DNA from: Mya arenaria
Lineage: Eukaryota; Mollusca; Bivalvia; Myida; Myidae
DNA length: 64,000 bases
NCBI RefSeq assembly: GCF_026914265.1
Contig: NC_069126.1
Coordinates: 77,999,232 to 78,063,231, forward strand
Reading direction: 5' to 3'
The first letter of the stretch is position 1; every line of letters begins with the position of its first letter. Below the pieces are notes generated by a model, which saw nothing but the letters and a program-made list of their open reading frames with translations, was not told the origin of the DNA and did no database searches. Positions 20,956 through 31,249 of this stretch are shown here, piece after piece. The translations under genes were made by a program, and so were the position numbers.

Positions 20956-21210
20956 ATGCGACTGGTGGTCAAACTCCCTTTTAAAAGGAAAAACTTTAAG
21001 AATAGGGATAGGGATAGTGAAAGCAAGCCCTCTTCAAGCTCAAAAGAACGAGTAAAAAGGTACAGGGAGAAACTAAAATCAGATCCCAAACTTAAGAAAA
21101 AGTTTGAAAAGTTGAAACAAAAGAAGAAGGCCGAGAATGAATTATATAGACAGAAGGTTAAAGAGCTAAGAAAAAACAACTCTAAATATGATGCAGAAAT
21201 AAAAGCCTAA
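20956..21210 (+). CDS. Basic, coiled-coil-like ORF of the nested transposon (remnant)
   Basis: 84 codons, very rich in Lys, Arg, Glu and Ser, starting MRLVVKLPFKRKNF and continuing SSKERVKRYREKLKSDPKLK. After a stop and a frameshift, similar basic sequence continues (RSKSAVKGQTTRKQTERARK) to the hairpin at 21382. It resembles the DNA-binding N-terminus of transposon proteins that carry ERxRRYREKLK-type repeats. No catalytic domain is present, so the element cannot supply its own transposase. Confidence 0.5.
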   Translation: MRLVVKLPFKRKNFKNRDRDSESKPSSSSKERVKRYREKLKSDPKLKKKFEKLKQKKKAENELYRQKVKELRKNNSKYDAEIKA

Positions 21211-21381
21211 GCCAGATTAAGGCAGAAAAAGCACAGAAAGGCTGCTACTCTTAAAACAGAAGCTGCTGAAAATGCAAGTTTGTTAAGTTACTAAGGTCAA
21301 AATCAGCTGTAAAAGGGCAGACAACCAGAAAACAAACAGAACGTGCAAGAAAAACTTTACCAAAAGAATCTCATGCATGGG

Positions 21382-21525
21382 CTAGCACAAAAATTACAAA
21401 AGCATATGTCTAACATTAAAGCGTTCAACATATGACAGTCATTTTCTCCTTATCTACATGTAAAAAGGACTGTCATATGTTGAACGCTTTAATGTTAGAC
21501 ATATACTTTTGTAATTTTTGTTAGT
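21382..21525. repeat. Near-perfect hairpin, 59-bp arms
   Basis: The left arm (21382-21440) and right arm (about 21468-21525) match with about one substitution and one or two indels near the outer edge. The loop is about 27 bases. The centre of each arm is GTCTAACATTAAAGCGTTC / GAACGCTTTAATGTTAGAC. It sits where the ORF remnant ends, as expected of an inverted duplication formed during an internal deletion. Confidence 0.9.
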
Positions 21526-23445
21526 TTAAAGTTGAATAGTTATGTGTTATAATGCATTTTAATCAGTAATCATTACATACATATGCTTGGTATAAAGATA
21601 ATTTATGAAAGACTTCTTTATTTAAAGAAATTACTTTAAGCACTATTGTTGTCACAAGTGTAACAATTTCTGGGAAATATATACATTTTTAAAACATGCA
21701 TAACATACTAAATTCTTAACATACTTATATGAATTTTGAAATATGTCTTAAGAATACCCTAAATAGTAAGTAAATACATTTTTGTCACTGTAAGATACTT
21801 AATTTGTCAACAACAAAAACATTTTGATTTATTATATGAATATTAAGGATTCAAATTTGAGAAAAATTCTTGATAATTTTTTTCTCAAATTATTACATTA
21901 ATGATACATCACAAAAGTGTATCTATATGTCCATCATTGGATACAGAACAATAACCAATGATTCTTAAGACTGATTATGTTTATTATCAATTCAAAATCT
22001 GCCATATGAATTGCAAAAATGTAATGAAATATAGTTTAAAATGTGAATTTTATACCATAGTCCTGTGTTTTGTCCATTAACCAATTCAAATTTCATAAAA
22101 TTTGAAGTCCAGTGATCACAAAATGTTATAGTTAACATGTATAAAACATGTTTGAAATTTGACCCCCTATGTCACACTTTGGCTGCATTTTTTTTGAAAA
22201 CACCCATATTGATAATGGCAGCTCCATCAATCAACACAGCATCAACTGTTGGCTTATCAGAAGTTGGTTCAGGGCAGTAGTTTTTCTAGACATGGCATCA
22301 GATCAGACTTTTTTCCAGTGCGTAATTCACCAAACTGTGACAGCGAAGGAGGGTGGCTATGTGCAAAAAACTCACTAAGATCACCTTTTCGAACCTGACA
22401 TGACACATACAGCCGCGAAAAGAGGGCACAGTTCTCTTTCAGCGATGAAACCTCAAGCTTCTGTTTTGTTGCTTTTCGTACTGAACGTCTACTGAACAAG
22501 GGCAACTTGTTTTGTTTAATTGTATCAGCCACTGATTTTACTTGTGATTCAAGTCTCTCACGTACGTATGTATTGTATTGAGCTTTGCCTAATTCTGTTA
22601 CAGTTTTGATTGATCAACGATATCTCTTGTGTCAAGAACTAACAAATCATTTGATTTTTCAGCAAATGGGTTCCCGAGGTCATGTATTACAGATACCAGC
22701 TCACTCACTTGTTGCTGAAACCAGACTTGAATACTTCTTGTTTGTTCATGATGTTTATTGCTCATCTGAGCTGCAGAAATACTGTTGGAATCTTCATATT
22801 TATGAATAAGCCTGGCTAATTCAGGACCACATAACATAACATCCAACGTAATAACTGTGCCGGGTTTTCTGTTAAACCATCTGCCCCACCATCATCTTTA
22901 ATCAATTTATTGTTTTGTTCATGTGCCTGATCCAGTGGAAGTGCAGAAAATCTCCTAGCTGTCTTCTTCAAACAAAAATGTCCCTTTTCAAATTCAGTTG
23001 CAACCACAGGAACATTCTTCTTGAGAAGTAACATGTCCTTGATATGTACTGGAATCCAGCGGGCATAATTATTGTGATCAAGTGCAAAGAACCATGGCAC
23101 TAGTTCTATCAGAGAGTTCACATATAATTGAAAGCTTCTAAGTATGGAATCCGCGCAAGGATTCGTTCTTTCAAATTAGATGTATTTATACGCGGTGAAA
23201 CTTCGTAGCTGAGCATTTCATTTACTCTTGCAGTGTAAATTTAAGCCTGATCAGACAACATGAGAACTGGAATAGAAGTGTCAGACTCATTATGCATGTC
23301 TTCAATTGATGATACCAGTTCAGCTAAGGCAATGCCATGTGCTTTGGAGTAGCTTGTCTCAGATGTGCAGTCTTTTGACAACGCTGATGCTTTATAATAC
23401 AGCGCAGAGAGGCATCCTAGATGATATTGTGCTTCCTGAGTGATA

Positions 23446-23855
23446 TTGCACTATTAATTCTAGAAATGAGCCACTTTGTATTGTGATAATATGAGGTCTT
23501 GCGGATATTTTGCAAGCCAGACCCCAAGCGTCAGATCGAGGGTTCTCCCATCATCCAAGATGGCCGCCAAGATGGCCGCCGATTATTTGCCATTTGGGTG
23601 ACTTGGATTATTTACGAAATTAGTGCCGTCATTATACTTTATTGAAACAAAATTTTATTAAATCCTATTTGTAATAAGTTAGTTATTAAAATGTGATAGT
23701 TTTCTAAATAATCATAAGTCGAGGTCAAGGTCAAAATCAAGGTCAAATTAAAAAAAAGTAAAAAAAAACATGATTTCACCACGAATGAGCACTGGTATTG
23801 AAGCAATGTGATGAAAAAAGGTGAACAATGTTTATATATTGAACATGAAAGCCCA
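23446..23855. repeat. Long repeat R2, putative other end of the PIN-like transposon
   Basis: Diverged direct copy of R1 (17927-18370). Its first bases abut the point where the minus-strand coding sequence breaks off (GGDLIS/QEAQYH). It therefore starts exactly at an internal breakpoint rather than next to flanking DNA. Confidence 0.7.
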
Positions 23856-25032
23856 ATTCATGTTGTTTCGTTGTATGAGCTTATGATATTCTAGTTGGTA
23901 ACCATGACAACCAAATATGGTTTCTAAGGTGACTATCATTTTCCCCGTGGAGACAAAATTTCGGTTTATTCTAGTTTTGACCTCTTTACTGGTCCTTGAT
24001 ATTAACATTAATCTGAAAATTCAAATAATAAATAAAGATAAAGTATTAAGATCAATTTACATGACAGATTAATATTTGTTTAATTGTCTATTTAAGCTAA
24101 GATAATGGGTAAGAATGGCCGACTGTAAGTATGTAAGTATGCGAAAATATCTAAAATCAATCAATAAAACACAAAAATATGATTTGTTTTAGAAATGTGG
24201 AACATAAAGCATGTTTTTCTTAATATATGCATTAAAATATCAAACTATTTTATGAGTTTTAGCGACTTTAAATTGTGACTGAGACATTAACTTGCTCAGA
24301 GTTTCTTCCCCTTGCTGTAAATCAGCCATCAAAACAATGTTAGTATAGCATGGTCATTGTTCAATAATATTGTATGTTATTGCCGTTTTGCAAAGAAACG
24401 CAGGAAGAATGGGATCCACATCATAGCAGGTATGTTTCAGCACTTCAGTTACATAAATATATGATACACTTTTATTAAATAGCTTTGTTTAATTTATGGG
24501 TTTCTTCTATGAATTTGAGTACAATGTTTGCAAAACAATAAAGTGACTCTATTTTGCGTAGAAAATTTAATAATAACAAATAGAAATAAATACAATACAT
24601 CTGCATGTTATACTTGACCTTATTTTTTGTTGGAATTTGATTTTGTGGGCATTGCACTGGTCCTTATTGCCTGTTTTTCTAAAACTTGAGTAGTACCTGG
24701 ATGTGTACCAGTTACCGGATTTGGTTAGAATGATATTTTTGACTACAAAAATACAAACTGACTGCCCACATTATGTTTTGAAAAGGCAAACTCATCATGT
24801 TCTAACTATTATTTCACATTTAAGTTATAGAGTGCGTCATATAAGCTTTTTTGATGTGCGTGTATACAGTATATCTTTAAAATGTTCCATTGCTATAATA
24901 TTATTTTTTTTCTTTTCATGTGCATGTAAGGATTCCATGCATTGCATGGTTCCATAAATGACAAAAAGCACTGTGTGTCATAACTTTCTAACATTACTAA
25001 CACATTTGTTTTACTAAGATACTAATCAAATA
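23856..25032. other. Presumed non-coding 5' region of the transposon half
   Basis: It lies between R2 and the first N-terminal frame. It is AT-rich with scattered (AT) and T runs. Short frames at 24475-24657 (minus) and 24703-24957 (plus) show nothing recognisable. Confidence 0.4.
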
Positions 25033-25600
25033 ATGTCAAAAAAGATTTTTGTAGGAAAACCTGAACATATTGAATTGATACAAAGGCAGAATGCATGTAA
25101 AAAGGAATTAACATTGATTGAACAAAATGTGTATTATGCCAGGAAAACACCAATGTTGATCTTGTTAATCCAGCTGGATATGAAACATTTGTTGAAGATA
25201 TTGAGCGTTATGATAGGTCGGGACTGTGTCCGTATAAACTGCATAGTTCCTTAACGGGTGAGAGTCAAAAAGTTGCAGAATGAATTACTCATTGCGCATG
25301 CTGCGAAATGGCACAAAACATGTAGAAACAATGTTGGATTATGGAAATATCAACGTGCTGTAAAACGCCAAGCATCCTCAAGCAATGATACAGAGGAAAA
25401 CCTAAGACTAAAAGTGACCCGTCTAAGTAGCGGCGATGCTGCAGCTAAAGTAATGACAAAATGCTTGTTCTGTAATAGTGACAATGGCCAAATGCATCAA
25501 GTATGCACATTTGATATTGATGAAAAGATAAGGAAATGTGCATTGGCGATAAATGACACCCTACTTCTTGCTAAACTAAGTGGTGGAGATCTAATATCAC
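25033..25600 (+). mobile_element. N-terminal quarter of the PIN-like transposon protein, inverted relative to the rest
   Basis: Plus-strand frames read MSKKIFVGKPEHIELIQ, VDLVNPAGYETFVEDIERYD, LLIAHAAKWHKTCRNNV, then CLFCNSDNGQMHQVCTF and LAKLSGGDLIS. This is the zinc-finger-like N-terminus of the same family. It ends at the codons where the minus-strand half begins. At least two frameshifts interrupt it. The last eight bases, AATATCAC (25593-25600), recur inverted at 23441-23448 at the other break. Confidence 0.75.
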
Positions 25601-26127
25601 TGTGCTTACAGTGTGTCATTATTATCTAAATTCATCTAAATTATATACAAGTTTTTGTTACTTATACATCGATGCATCGGCAAGAGTTCGGATATAGTTC
25701 CACCACCAAACGTGCTTATGCATCGTATTTGCATACCATCTTCTTTCTCAATTCTGTGGGGATTAATTTGTTTTTATTTATCATTCATTCATGTACCTCC
25801 TGTAGTAAATCCTTTATATTGAGTATGCATTATCTTGATGTATCCTTAAATTGTTCTTTTAAAATAAAAAATAACCCTCTGTAGATCGGAAGTAACAAAT
25901 CAACAATGCCTGCTTTAGATTAGGGTGTAGTTCATCTAATATTGACCTTTATCCCCACACTATCGTTATATCTGACTTGTGTGATTTTGGAGTTGTAGAA
26001 ACTGCTAAACATGTTTCCTTCGATGTCAATAAAATCATCATTCCGGCTAAACACTTGTCTCCATTCTCCCTTGTAGTGTGACCATGCTTTTCGCATCATA
26101 TTAAGACGCCATGTTCTAAGTATGTGT
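25601..26127. other. No recognisable gene
   Basis: Flanking sequence after the broken transposon. Nothing was recognised, and no copy of the sequence flanking R1 was found here. Confidence 0.45.
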
Positions 26128-26226
26128 TAGAGTTCATTTCGGTGATGTACGCAAATGGAGCGAGCGCGAGGCCTCATGTCGAGACATCCCGCACCATTTT
26201 CTCTAGATCGCCGAAATGAACTCTTT
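26128..26226. repeat. Short inverted-repeat element, about 99 bp
   Basis: The ends AGAGTTCATTTCGGTGAT and (inverse) AGAGTTCATTTCGGCGAT are 18-bp inverted repeats with one mismatch around a GC-rich centre (GAGCGAGCGCGAGGCC). It is probably a tiny MITE or a foldback. Confidence 0.65.
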
Positions 26227-27300
26227 CTTATTTGGTGTTCGCACTTACTTGACCCACTAGCTCCGCCCTTTGTGTAGTCACGTGGTATTTTGGCGCAAAA
26301 GTTAGTTTTATTCAATGGATGTCGGACGATGGTAAATTGTCCCAGCTTTTTGATATATATAAAAGCAAATAAAAGGGATAATTGTTTGTACAAAAATGGA
26401 AAAGCATCAAAACATGGATGTTTATAATAGGTTTCATTTTAAAATCAGCATAATTTTGATATTTAAGTAATTAGAATTACCTAGGTGTGTGTGGATAGTA
26501 CAGAATTATGCTGAGATGACCTCGTTAAGTTTTTATTCATAATGCTAAACAAAAGATTGCACATTTTGGTACTGAGCTTTCTTGATTGGTTGTAAAATAT
26601 AAAGAGCACATAAAAGGAAAAAGCGTCAATGAAATTTGTATTTGAAAACTGTAACAAAAATGTTTAAACTGCGCACTGAATATGTCTCAATACGATTTCA
26701 TAGCTTATTGCACATCTATTTCCAATTCAGGTTCATGACGTAAACTTTAACTGCCTCTAGACAACATTCATTAACTGACAATGTTACTTCACACATTCAC
26801 AGAGGGCAGAGCGATCTATGAAAAATAGACGACTTTACCAAATCATGTAGATCGGCAAAACGCTCTCCACGAAAATAAATGTTATAAATTTACCGTCATA
26901 TCTGTTTTACATGATATAGAGATGCAGTAAATCGGGTTAATCCTCGTTTGTCATTGGCCCAAAAATATCTGCGAACACTAAAGATACGTTCACTACCTAG
27001 AGCTAGAGAAGCTCTTACAGCTGTTACAAGACGAATGTTGATGCTAGGCATCAAAGACGCGGCTGAATGGGTTTTATTGAATATAATACGTGAACAATAT
27101 CGATACTCAATTGGCTCAATAAAGTCATGTGACAATAATATACAATTGTAAACATTCCGAATAAACACGGACATAACCGAACTATGACGGTTTAATATTT
27201 TTTTCTAGATCGTAGTTACTCGGTCGTCTTCGGCATGCGAACATTTTTTAGACTGGTACCTTGCATTATCACCGATAAAATTATTGGTGTCTGGTCGATT
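26227..27300. other. No confident gene
   Basis: A 67-codon plus frame at 26948-27151 (PRAREALTAVTRRMLML) reads like a helical protein fragment, but there is no homologous context, splice site or neighbour to support it. Confidence 0.35.
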
Positions 27301-27323
27301 CGGCCGAGATGTCATCTCGGCCG
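27301..27323. repeat. 23-bp palindrome
   Basis: CGGCCGAGATG, one central base, then CATCTCGGCCG; 11-bp perfect arms. It is GC-rich in an AT-rich setting, flanked by further CGGCC words (ATTCGGCC, TTTCGGCC). Confidence 0.8.
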
Positions 27324-27349
27324 GATCCTTTTCGGCCTACTATTCATTA

Positions 27350-27545
27350 ATGTTTGTTTTAAATCGTGTGAATTACGCTATGAACTTTCTTTTTATATCA
27401 GTTAAATTTTAAATTGTGTTAATTTCTTTATTGCAACTTATATTTGTTACTAAAATCATGTGAATTTAGCTTTGTTCTTTCATTTAATATCACTTAAATT
27501 TAAAATAGTCAATTAATATCGTGTTAAGACACTTATATTTGTTAT
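27350..27545. repeat. Diverged tandem duplication of about 95 bp
   Basis: Two units share TTTGTT, ATCGTGTGAATT / ATCATGTGAATT, TATCAGTTAAATTTTAAA / TATCACTTAAATTTAAAA and CTTATATTTGTTA. A third unit begins and stops at about 27545. Confidence 0.7.
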
Positions 27546-27883
27546 CAAATGCATATTTTAAACTTTTATTCACAATATGCCCGTAAATTCTCACATGCTT
27601 ATTTACTGCCACAGCGTATATATAAATCATTTTCACAGAAAGTAAATTTCTAAAATAACGAACTCGTATGACCAGCGACCAGTCAATACAAAAAATACAG
27701 TAAAATTTATCCGTATAGACTTCCCCATTGACAATTGCAAACATGGATCCCTATAGATTTCAGGCCGCGTCTAATAAAAGTGATTATGTGTAATCTCATG
27801 GCGAGCTTAAGAATGACAAAATCTTTCTTTTGAATTCTCTTATCGTGTTGCAAAACAGTTTATCTTTGCATTAACGATTGTAG

Positions 27884-28095
27884 AATCGAATTGTACACAC
27901 ATTTGCAAAACCATTATCAAAAGCTTCTGCTAGTTTGTCAACTTGGCGTATAAATTGTGAAGTTGCAATATACATGCATTTTGCACAAAAAGAAACTGCC
28001 AGTATTGAAATAAAGAATTCTGTAACTGGAGATTTATTTTGTAATAAAATCATAAACGAGTGTTCATGGCACCTGTGCAAACTGGACATACTGAC
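27884..28095 (+). CDS. Possible upstream exon of the ARWHGDCPLQ gene, copy A
   Basis: An open stretch of 70 codons bounded by an acceptor (GATTGTAG) and a donor (CTGAC|GTGAGT), phase 2 at the end. It reads TWRINCEVAIYMHFAQKETA and LFCNKIINECSWHLCKLDIL, with four spaced cysteines, so it looks extracellular. A related exon-like stretch is at 46850-46953 (CAVAVVF, CNNFSC), and a decayed relative of its 3' end is near 53705. The link to the exon at 28805 is by position only; at least one exon between them is not resolved. Confidence 0.35.
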
Positions 28096-28126
28096 GTGAG
28101 TTACTTATTTAAGGTTTAAGAAATAT

Positions 28127-28560
28127 TTGATCAAGGAATATGTGGCGGCTTGGCAAAGTTCCACAAGGGGCTATGCACTGGTTATTCTTATGTTTAAGAT
28201 TCTGTTTGTTTACAAAGTAAATGCTTATAAAATTGTGATAATAGATCGACGAACGCTCAAATTTGTATCATCGCTATGTTTGTATTACATTTGTAAAGCT
28301 TTCGGTCGGCAGACCTATTGTGCAAGTGCACTTTATAGCACTGCTTCTGTCTGCTTGTCACTATCTTCACTTCCGTGTATAGTTACTTTATACAAAACAA
28401 ACCCTCTCAAACAGCTGCACATTAATACACTTAACACTTTCAGTATGTCTGCTCTGAGAATTTACTATGGTGTGCTGGGTGCACACCCGCCTCCTTAAAT
28501 CCGCTGATAGGCCCTGTCGAAACTCATCTTCAGTATTAAATACAAATGCAATATCAACTC
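28127..28560. repeat. Duplicated non-coding block of the gene family, copy A
   Basis: 28140-28390 matches 46590-46825 (shared AATCGACGAACGCTCAAATT-type and TTTCGGTCGGCAGAC words). 28490-28560 matches 48330-48400 and 53335-53390 (AATCCGCTGATAGG, CTTCTTCAGTATTAAATAC). The blocks mark segmental copies of one locus. Confidence 0.8.
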
Positions 28561-28804
28561 TTTATATTTTGAACGATATAACGTATTATGTTTCTTTTGG
28601 TCAAGCAACAAGCGCTTTTGCACGTTTTATGTTGCTTTTAATTATGGTGTTTATAGAACTACGTGTATTTCTGCTACTGCAACCAAAATTCACCATTACC
28701 ACCGTCAATTCTTCTACCAGTACTACTGACAAAGTGTTTTGCTTTGATTGTTTATTAACCTGTAGTATTTATTTAAAAGTATTTATTATGCTGTCATTTT
28801 TCAG

Positions 28805-29233
28805 ATGAGTGGTTTCGGTTTCCCCTGCGTGGTCCATTGTGTGATACTTATGATACCGTCTATTGTAAAGCAGTGCGATCGTTCGTCTGAGTTTGGAGGC
28901 TACATGTTCACTGTTGTTGCAACAATTATCGAGGGTGCTCGTTGGCATGGCGATTGTCCGCTCCAAATGTTATTTACATCTCGGACCACAGACAATGATC
29001 TGTGGAGACTATTTATATTGACGGAACTTCAAACGTTTGTTCCAACTATAATCCACATTTTCAGGATTTGTAGTGGCTGTGGACGGACAGGCCAATATTA
29101 CGACGAGTGCACGGGTTGTTGCCAGGAATTTGGAAGCCATGTATTGTTGGTTGTTGGGTGTTGGCTTATCCACGGATTTGTGTATGTCTTACTTCTAATT
29201 ATCAAAACATATAGCTCGGTGTATAATACATGA
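28805..29233 (+). CDS. Unrecognised small membrane-like protein, ARWHGDCPLQ family, copy A
   Basis: 142 codons, probably a last exon, since TTTTTCAG precedes the ATG. It shows four hydrophobic stretches (about residues 6-20, 33-45, 65-90, 113-135), the motif IIEGARWHGDCPLQMLFTS, and a Cys-rich segment CSGCGRTGQYYDECTGCC. Paralogues lie at 42727-43080 and 54769-55188. The protein-level conservation among three copies, with differences spread outside the motif, argues that it is or was coding. I do not recognise the family. The hydrophobic pattern suggests a multi-pass membrane protein or one with buried helices. Function unknown. Confidence 0.6.
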   Translation: MSGFGFPCVVHCVILMIPSIVKQCDRSSEFGGYMFTVVATIIEGARWHGDCPLQMLFTSRTTDNDLWRLFILTELQTFVPTIIHIFRICSGCGRTGQYYDECTGCCQEFGSHVLLVVGCWLIHGFVYVLLLIIKTYSSVYNT

Positions 29234-29412
29234 CCTTTTGTTATCAAACTTGCAGTTTACTGTAATCAGAAAACTTCCTGTTATTTTTTATAATGTAACA
29301 CGTTTTGTACCAAGATCTTTCTCGTTTTTTGGATCTATTAAAAAAATACCAATCGATACCATTTTATGATTTAATGTTTAAGATTACGTTATTTGGTCTG
29401 TGCACGATTAGT
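28845..29412. repeat. Segmental duplication block, copy A (pairs with 42722-43319)
   Basis: Similarity to copy B runs through the coding part and about 180 bases beyond the stop, ending at GTGCACGATTAGTT in both copies. Copy B has about 40 extra bases containing AATAAAG that copy A lacks. Confidence 0.85.
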
Positions 29413-29763
29413 TATCGACACACATCATGCACGTTAAGATAATTGACGGACATCTTGTATAAACTGTTCAAAGTCCAGTTTGTATGGTTTAACCAACGGC
29501 TTCAAATTATGTTTCTAGACGCTAAACTATGAACACTAGGAATCAAGACTGTTCACGTTACGCCACAGTATGTATTTATTACACAAACTTACACATCACA
29601 ATATCTTTACTGTTAATTTATAAAAGGCTACACATGTTAATTGATAATGACTATTTATGAATATTATTAATCTTAAGGTTTGGCAGAAGAATGCACGACT
29701 GTTTAAGGAGAGCGGGAGACGGGGTCGTCACTTGACCATGTATGTCATCCCTTTCACGAAAGT
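29413..29763. other. No gene seen
   Basis: Spacer after copy A. Nothing was recognised. Confidence 0.5.
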
Positions 29764-29898
29764 TCACAAAGCCACACATGTACACAAAGTCACGAATGTT
29801 TACAAAGTCACAAATGTTCACAAAGTCACAAAGTCACGAATGTTAACGAAGTCACGAATGTTCACAAAGTACACAACCGATCACAAAGTCACACACGT
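29764..29898. repeat. 18-bp-type minisatellite
   Basis: About seven degenerate units of CACAAAGTCACGAATGTT, with variants in length. It resembles, in its ACAAAGTCAC and GTTCACA words, the 27-bp arrays at 12466 and 14585. Confidence 0.75.
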
Positions 29899-30009
29899 AT
29901 TGAAACTTAGAATCACCGTCGGGACCCTGTTTTCAGCTTTGTTAGGCGGTTACCTAATTATGTAAAATGTTTTTGCACATCGAATCCGCCATATGGAGCC
30001 CGTAAGGAT

Positions 30010-30798
30010 CCACCACCGAAAAGCTTAATCTAGGACCGTTAAGGACCCCGGAACACCTCCCAAAATACCTTTTTGGCGATCGATATGCCAAAACACCGTG
30101 CATTGGGAACTAAGATTATGTTTAGTGTAGCCATAGATGCATTTGTTGTTAGGTTTTAAGTACTTCACACATTCAAAAGCAAACAGGGGAGCCAAGATGT
30201 ATGACTTCCTGCTGAAATGGCATTTCAAGCAAGTCTGAGACTAGAATGGTCAGATAGAAAATGTTAAATACTGGCCACAAGATTACAATAAGATTTGCAG
30301 CATAGCTATTCAGCCTTGTGCAGACGGATTACATGGCGTTCACGTCGGACGAAAATCGACAAACTTTACGTGGTAGCATTTGAGACCAAATGAACTTAGT
30401 TCTGGTCAGCTGCTGTTTCTTGAATTCCAACAGATTATCAAACTCGGACATAATATCGAAAGTTTGCACCCGACATATATCATTAGCCCTGCAATGTACT
30501 AGAAGGAGTAACCCGTTTGTTTAGCAAAAAAAGACAATACATTTTGACTTGATTAATGGACGTTCTCCCGTATGCCTGCAAGACGATTTCACCGTTTTTG
30601 GGGCCGAGATTAGAGCCGCCTGCCCGCAAACTTGCCCTTAGTATAAGTGTTTATATGATCGATTAACCGATTCACCAGACTGAAATTAGGGAAGCCCATT
30701 AAAATAATGCTATAGCTGGTTATTTGACGATTTGCAATACACAAGAACTTAAATATTAAACGTTTATGCTGACTATGTCAAAATGGGTCTAACTTTTG
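30010..30798. other. Unassigned, possibly 3' part of the DIRS-like fossil
   Basis: No gene was recognised. It lies downstream of the recombinase fragment on the minus strand and may include the old element's end, but no repeat end was found. Confidence 0.3.
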
Positions 30799-31110
30799 TC
30801 AGCCATGGCAAAATTCTGGAAGTTCATTGTAATGAATTGGTAACAGATCGGGGACCTTAACCAGATTGGGGCGAATGTATCTGCGGACGGCCTGTGATCG
30901 CCATCGACCGGCCCTCTGTATCTGCTCAGCAGACATTTCCTCAATAGCGGCTGTGGTGGCCGCACCAATCCTAAACATATGAGAACTGAATCGCGTAGTC
31001 AAAACCTGCCACTCCCGATGCTTTTTTGAGCACCGATGTGAACTGATGCTTTTCATTCCGATTGGCAGATATGAATCAAATGAAATCTTGTAAAACTTGT
31101 GCATCATCAT
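30799..31110 (-). pseudogene. Tyrosine recombinase, C-terminal part (fossil)
   Basis: FSSHMFRIGAATTAA holds the H-x-x-R catalytic box and GRWRSQAVRRYIRPN the region leading to the nucleophile tyrosine. It is a recombinase fragment of the same orientation as the reverse transcriptase 3.6 kb away. Confidence 0.75.
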
Positions 31111-31249
31111 TGCGTCTAAATAAAAAAGGAGATTTGTATTGTTTGAAATGGCATCAATTTACAAAAATAAAATGCTGAAGGTTTCAATTGCACTTGTGCT
31201 AGCAAACAAGGTACAATATTATACATTAATTAATATATTAATTAATTCG

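Larger units (their letters stand above)
19966..21664. promoter_or_regulatory. Five copies of the 14-mer GTCACAAGTGTAAC
   Basis: Exact copies lie at 19966-19979, 20359-20372, 20525-20538 and 21651-21664 on plus, and 20866-20879 on minus. Shortened versions (TGTGTAAC, GTCACACTTT) occur near both ends. Iterated subterminal motifs in DNA transposons are commonly transposase-binding sites. That role is inferred. The 14-mer is itself nearly palindromic. Confidence 0.7.
19787..22205. mobile_element. 2,419-bp DNA transposon nested in the PIN-like element
   Basis: Perfect 25-bp terminal inverted repeats begin GGGTGTTTTC (19787-19811 and 22181-22205). They are flanked on both sides by ATAT (19783-19786 and 22206-22209), a 4-bp target duplication or a TA/AT-type duplication. 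Removing the element plus one ATAT restores the host reading frame from GAAIIN to MLKP, which fixes the boundaries. Inside are one short basic ORF, five copies of GTCACAAGTGTAAC and a 59-bp-arm hairpin. It is probably a deletion derivative of an autonomous element. Superfamily not assigned. Confidence 0.9.
18594..23448 (-). mobile_element. C-terminal three-quarters of a PIN/XPG-like transposon protein, interrupted
   Basis: Successive minus-strand frames read in family order. First comes QEAQYHLGCLSALYYKA (23440), then VPWFFALDHNNYARWIPVH and DQAHEQNNKLIKDDGGADGL (23100-22880), GPELARLIHKYE and LGNPFAEKSNDLLVLDT (22830-22620), and VDAVLIDGAAIIN (22250). After the nested element come MLKPQKCNTFQEYA (19786), then the long C-terminal frame. 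At least four frameshifts or stops lie upstream of about 19605, while the final 336 codons are open. This protein family is abundant in cnidarian, fish and mollusc genomes (recognised from memory). I know no agreed superfamily name for it. Confidence 0.75.

Noticed and set aside
17927-23855. R1 and R2 as long terminal repeats of a retroelement
   Set aside because: They are direct repeats here, but no reverse transcriptase, gag or primer-binding site lies between them. The coding halves instead indicate inverted ends of a DNA-transposon-like element.
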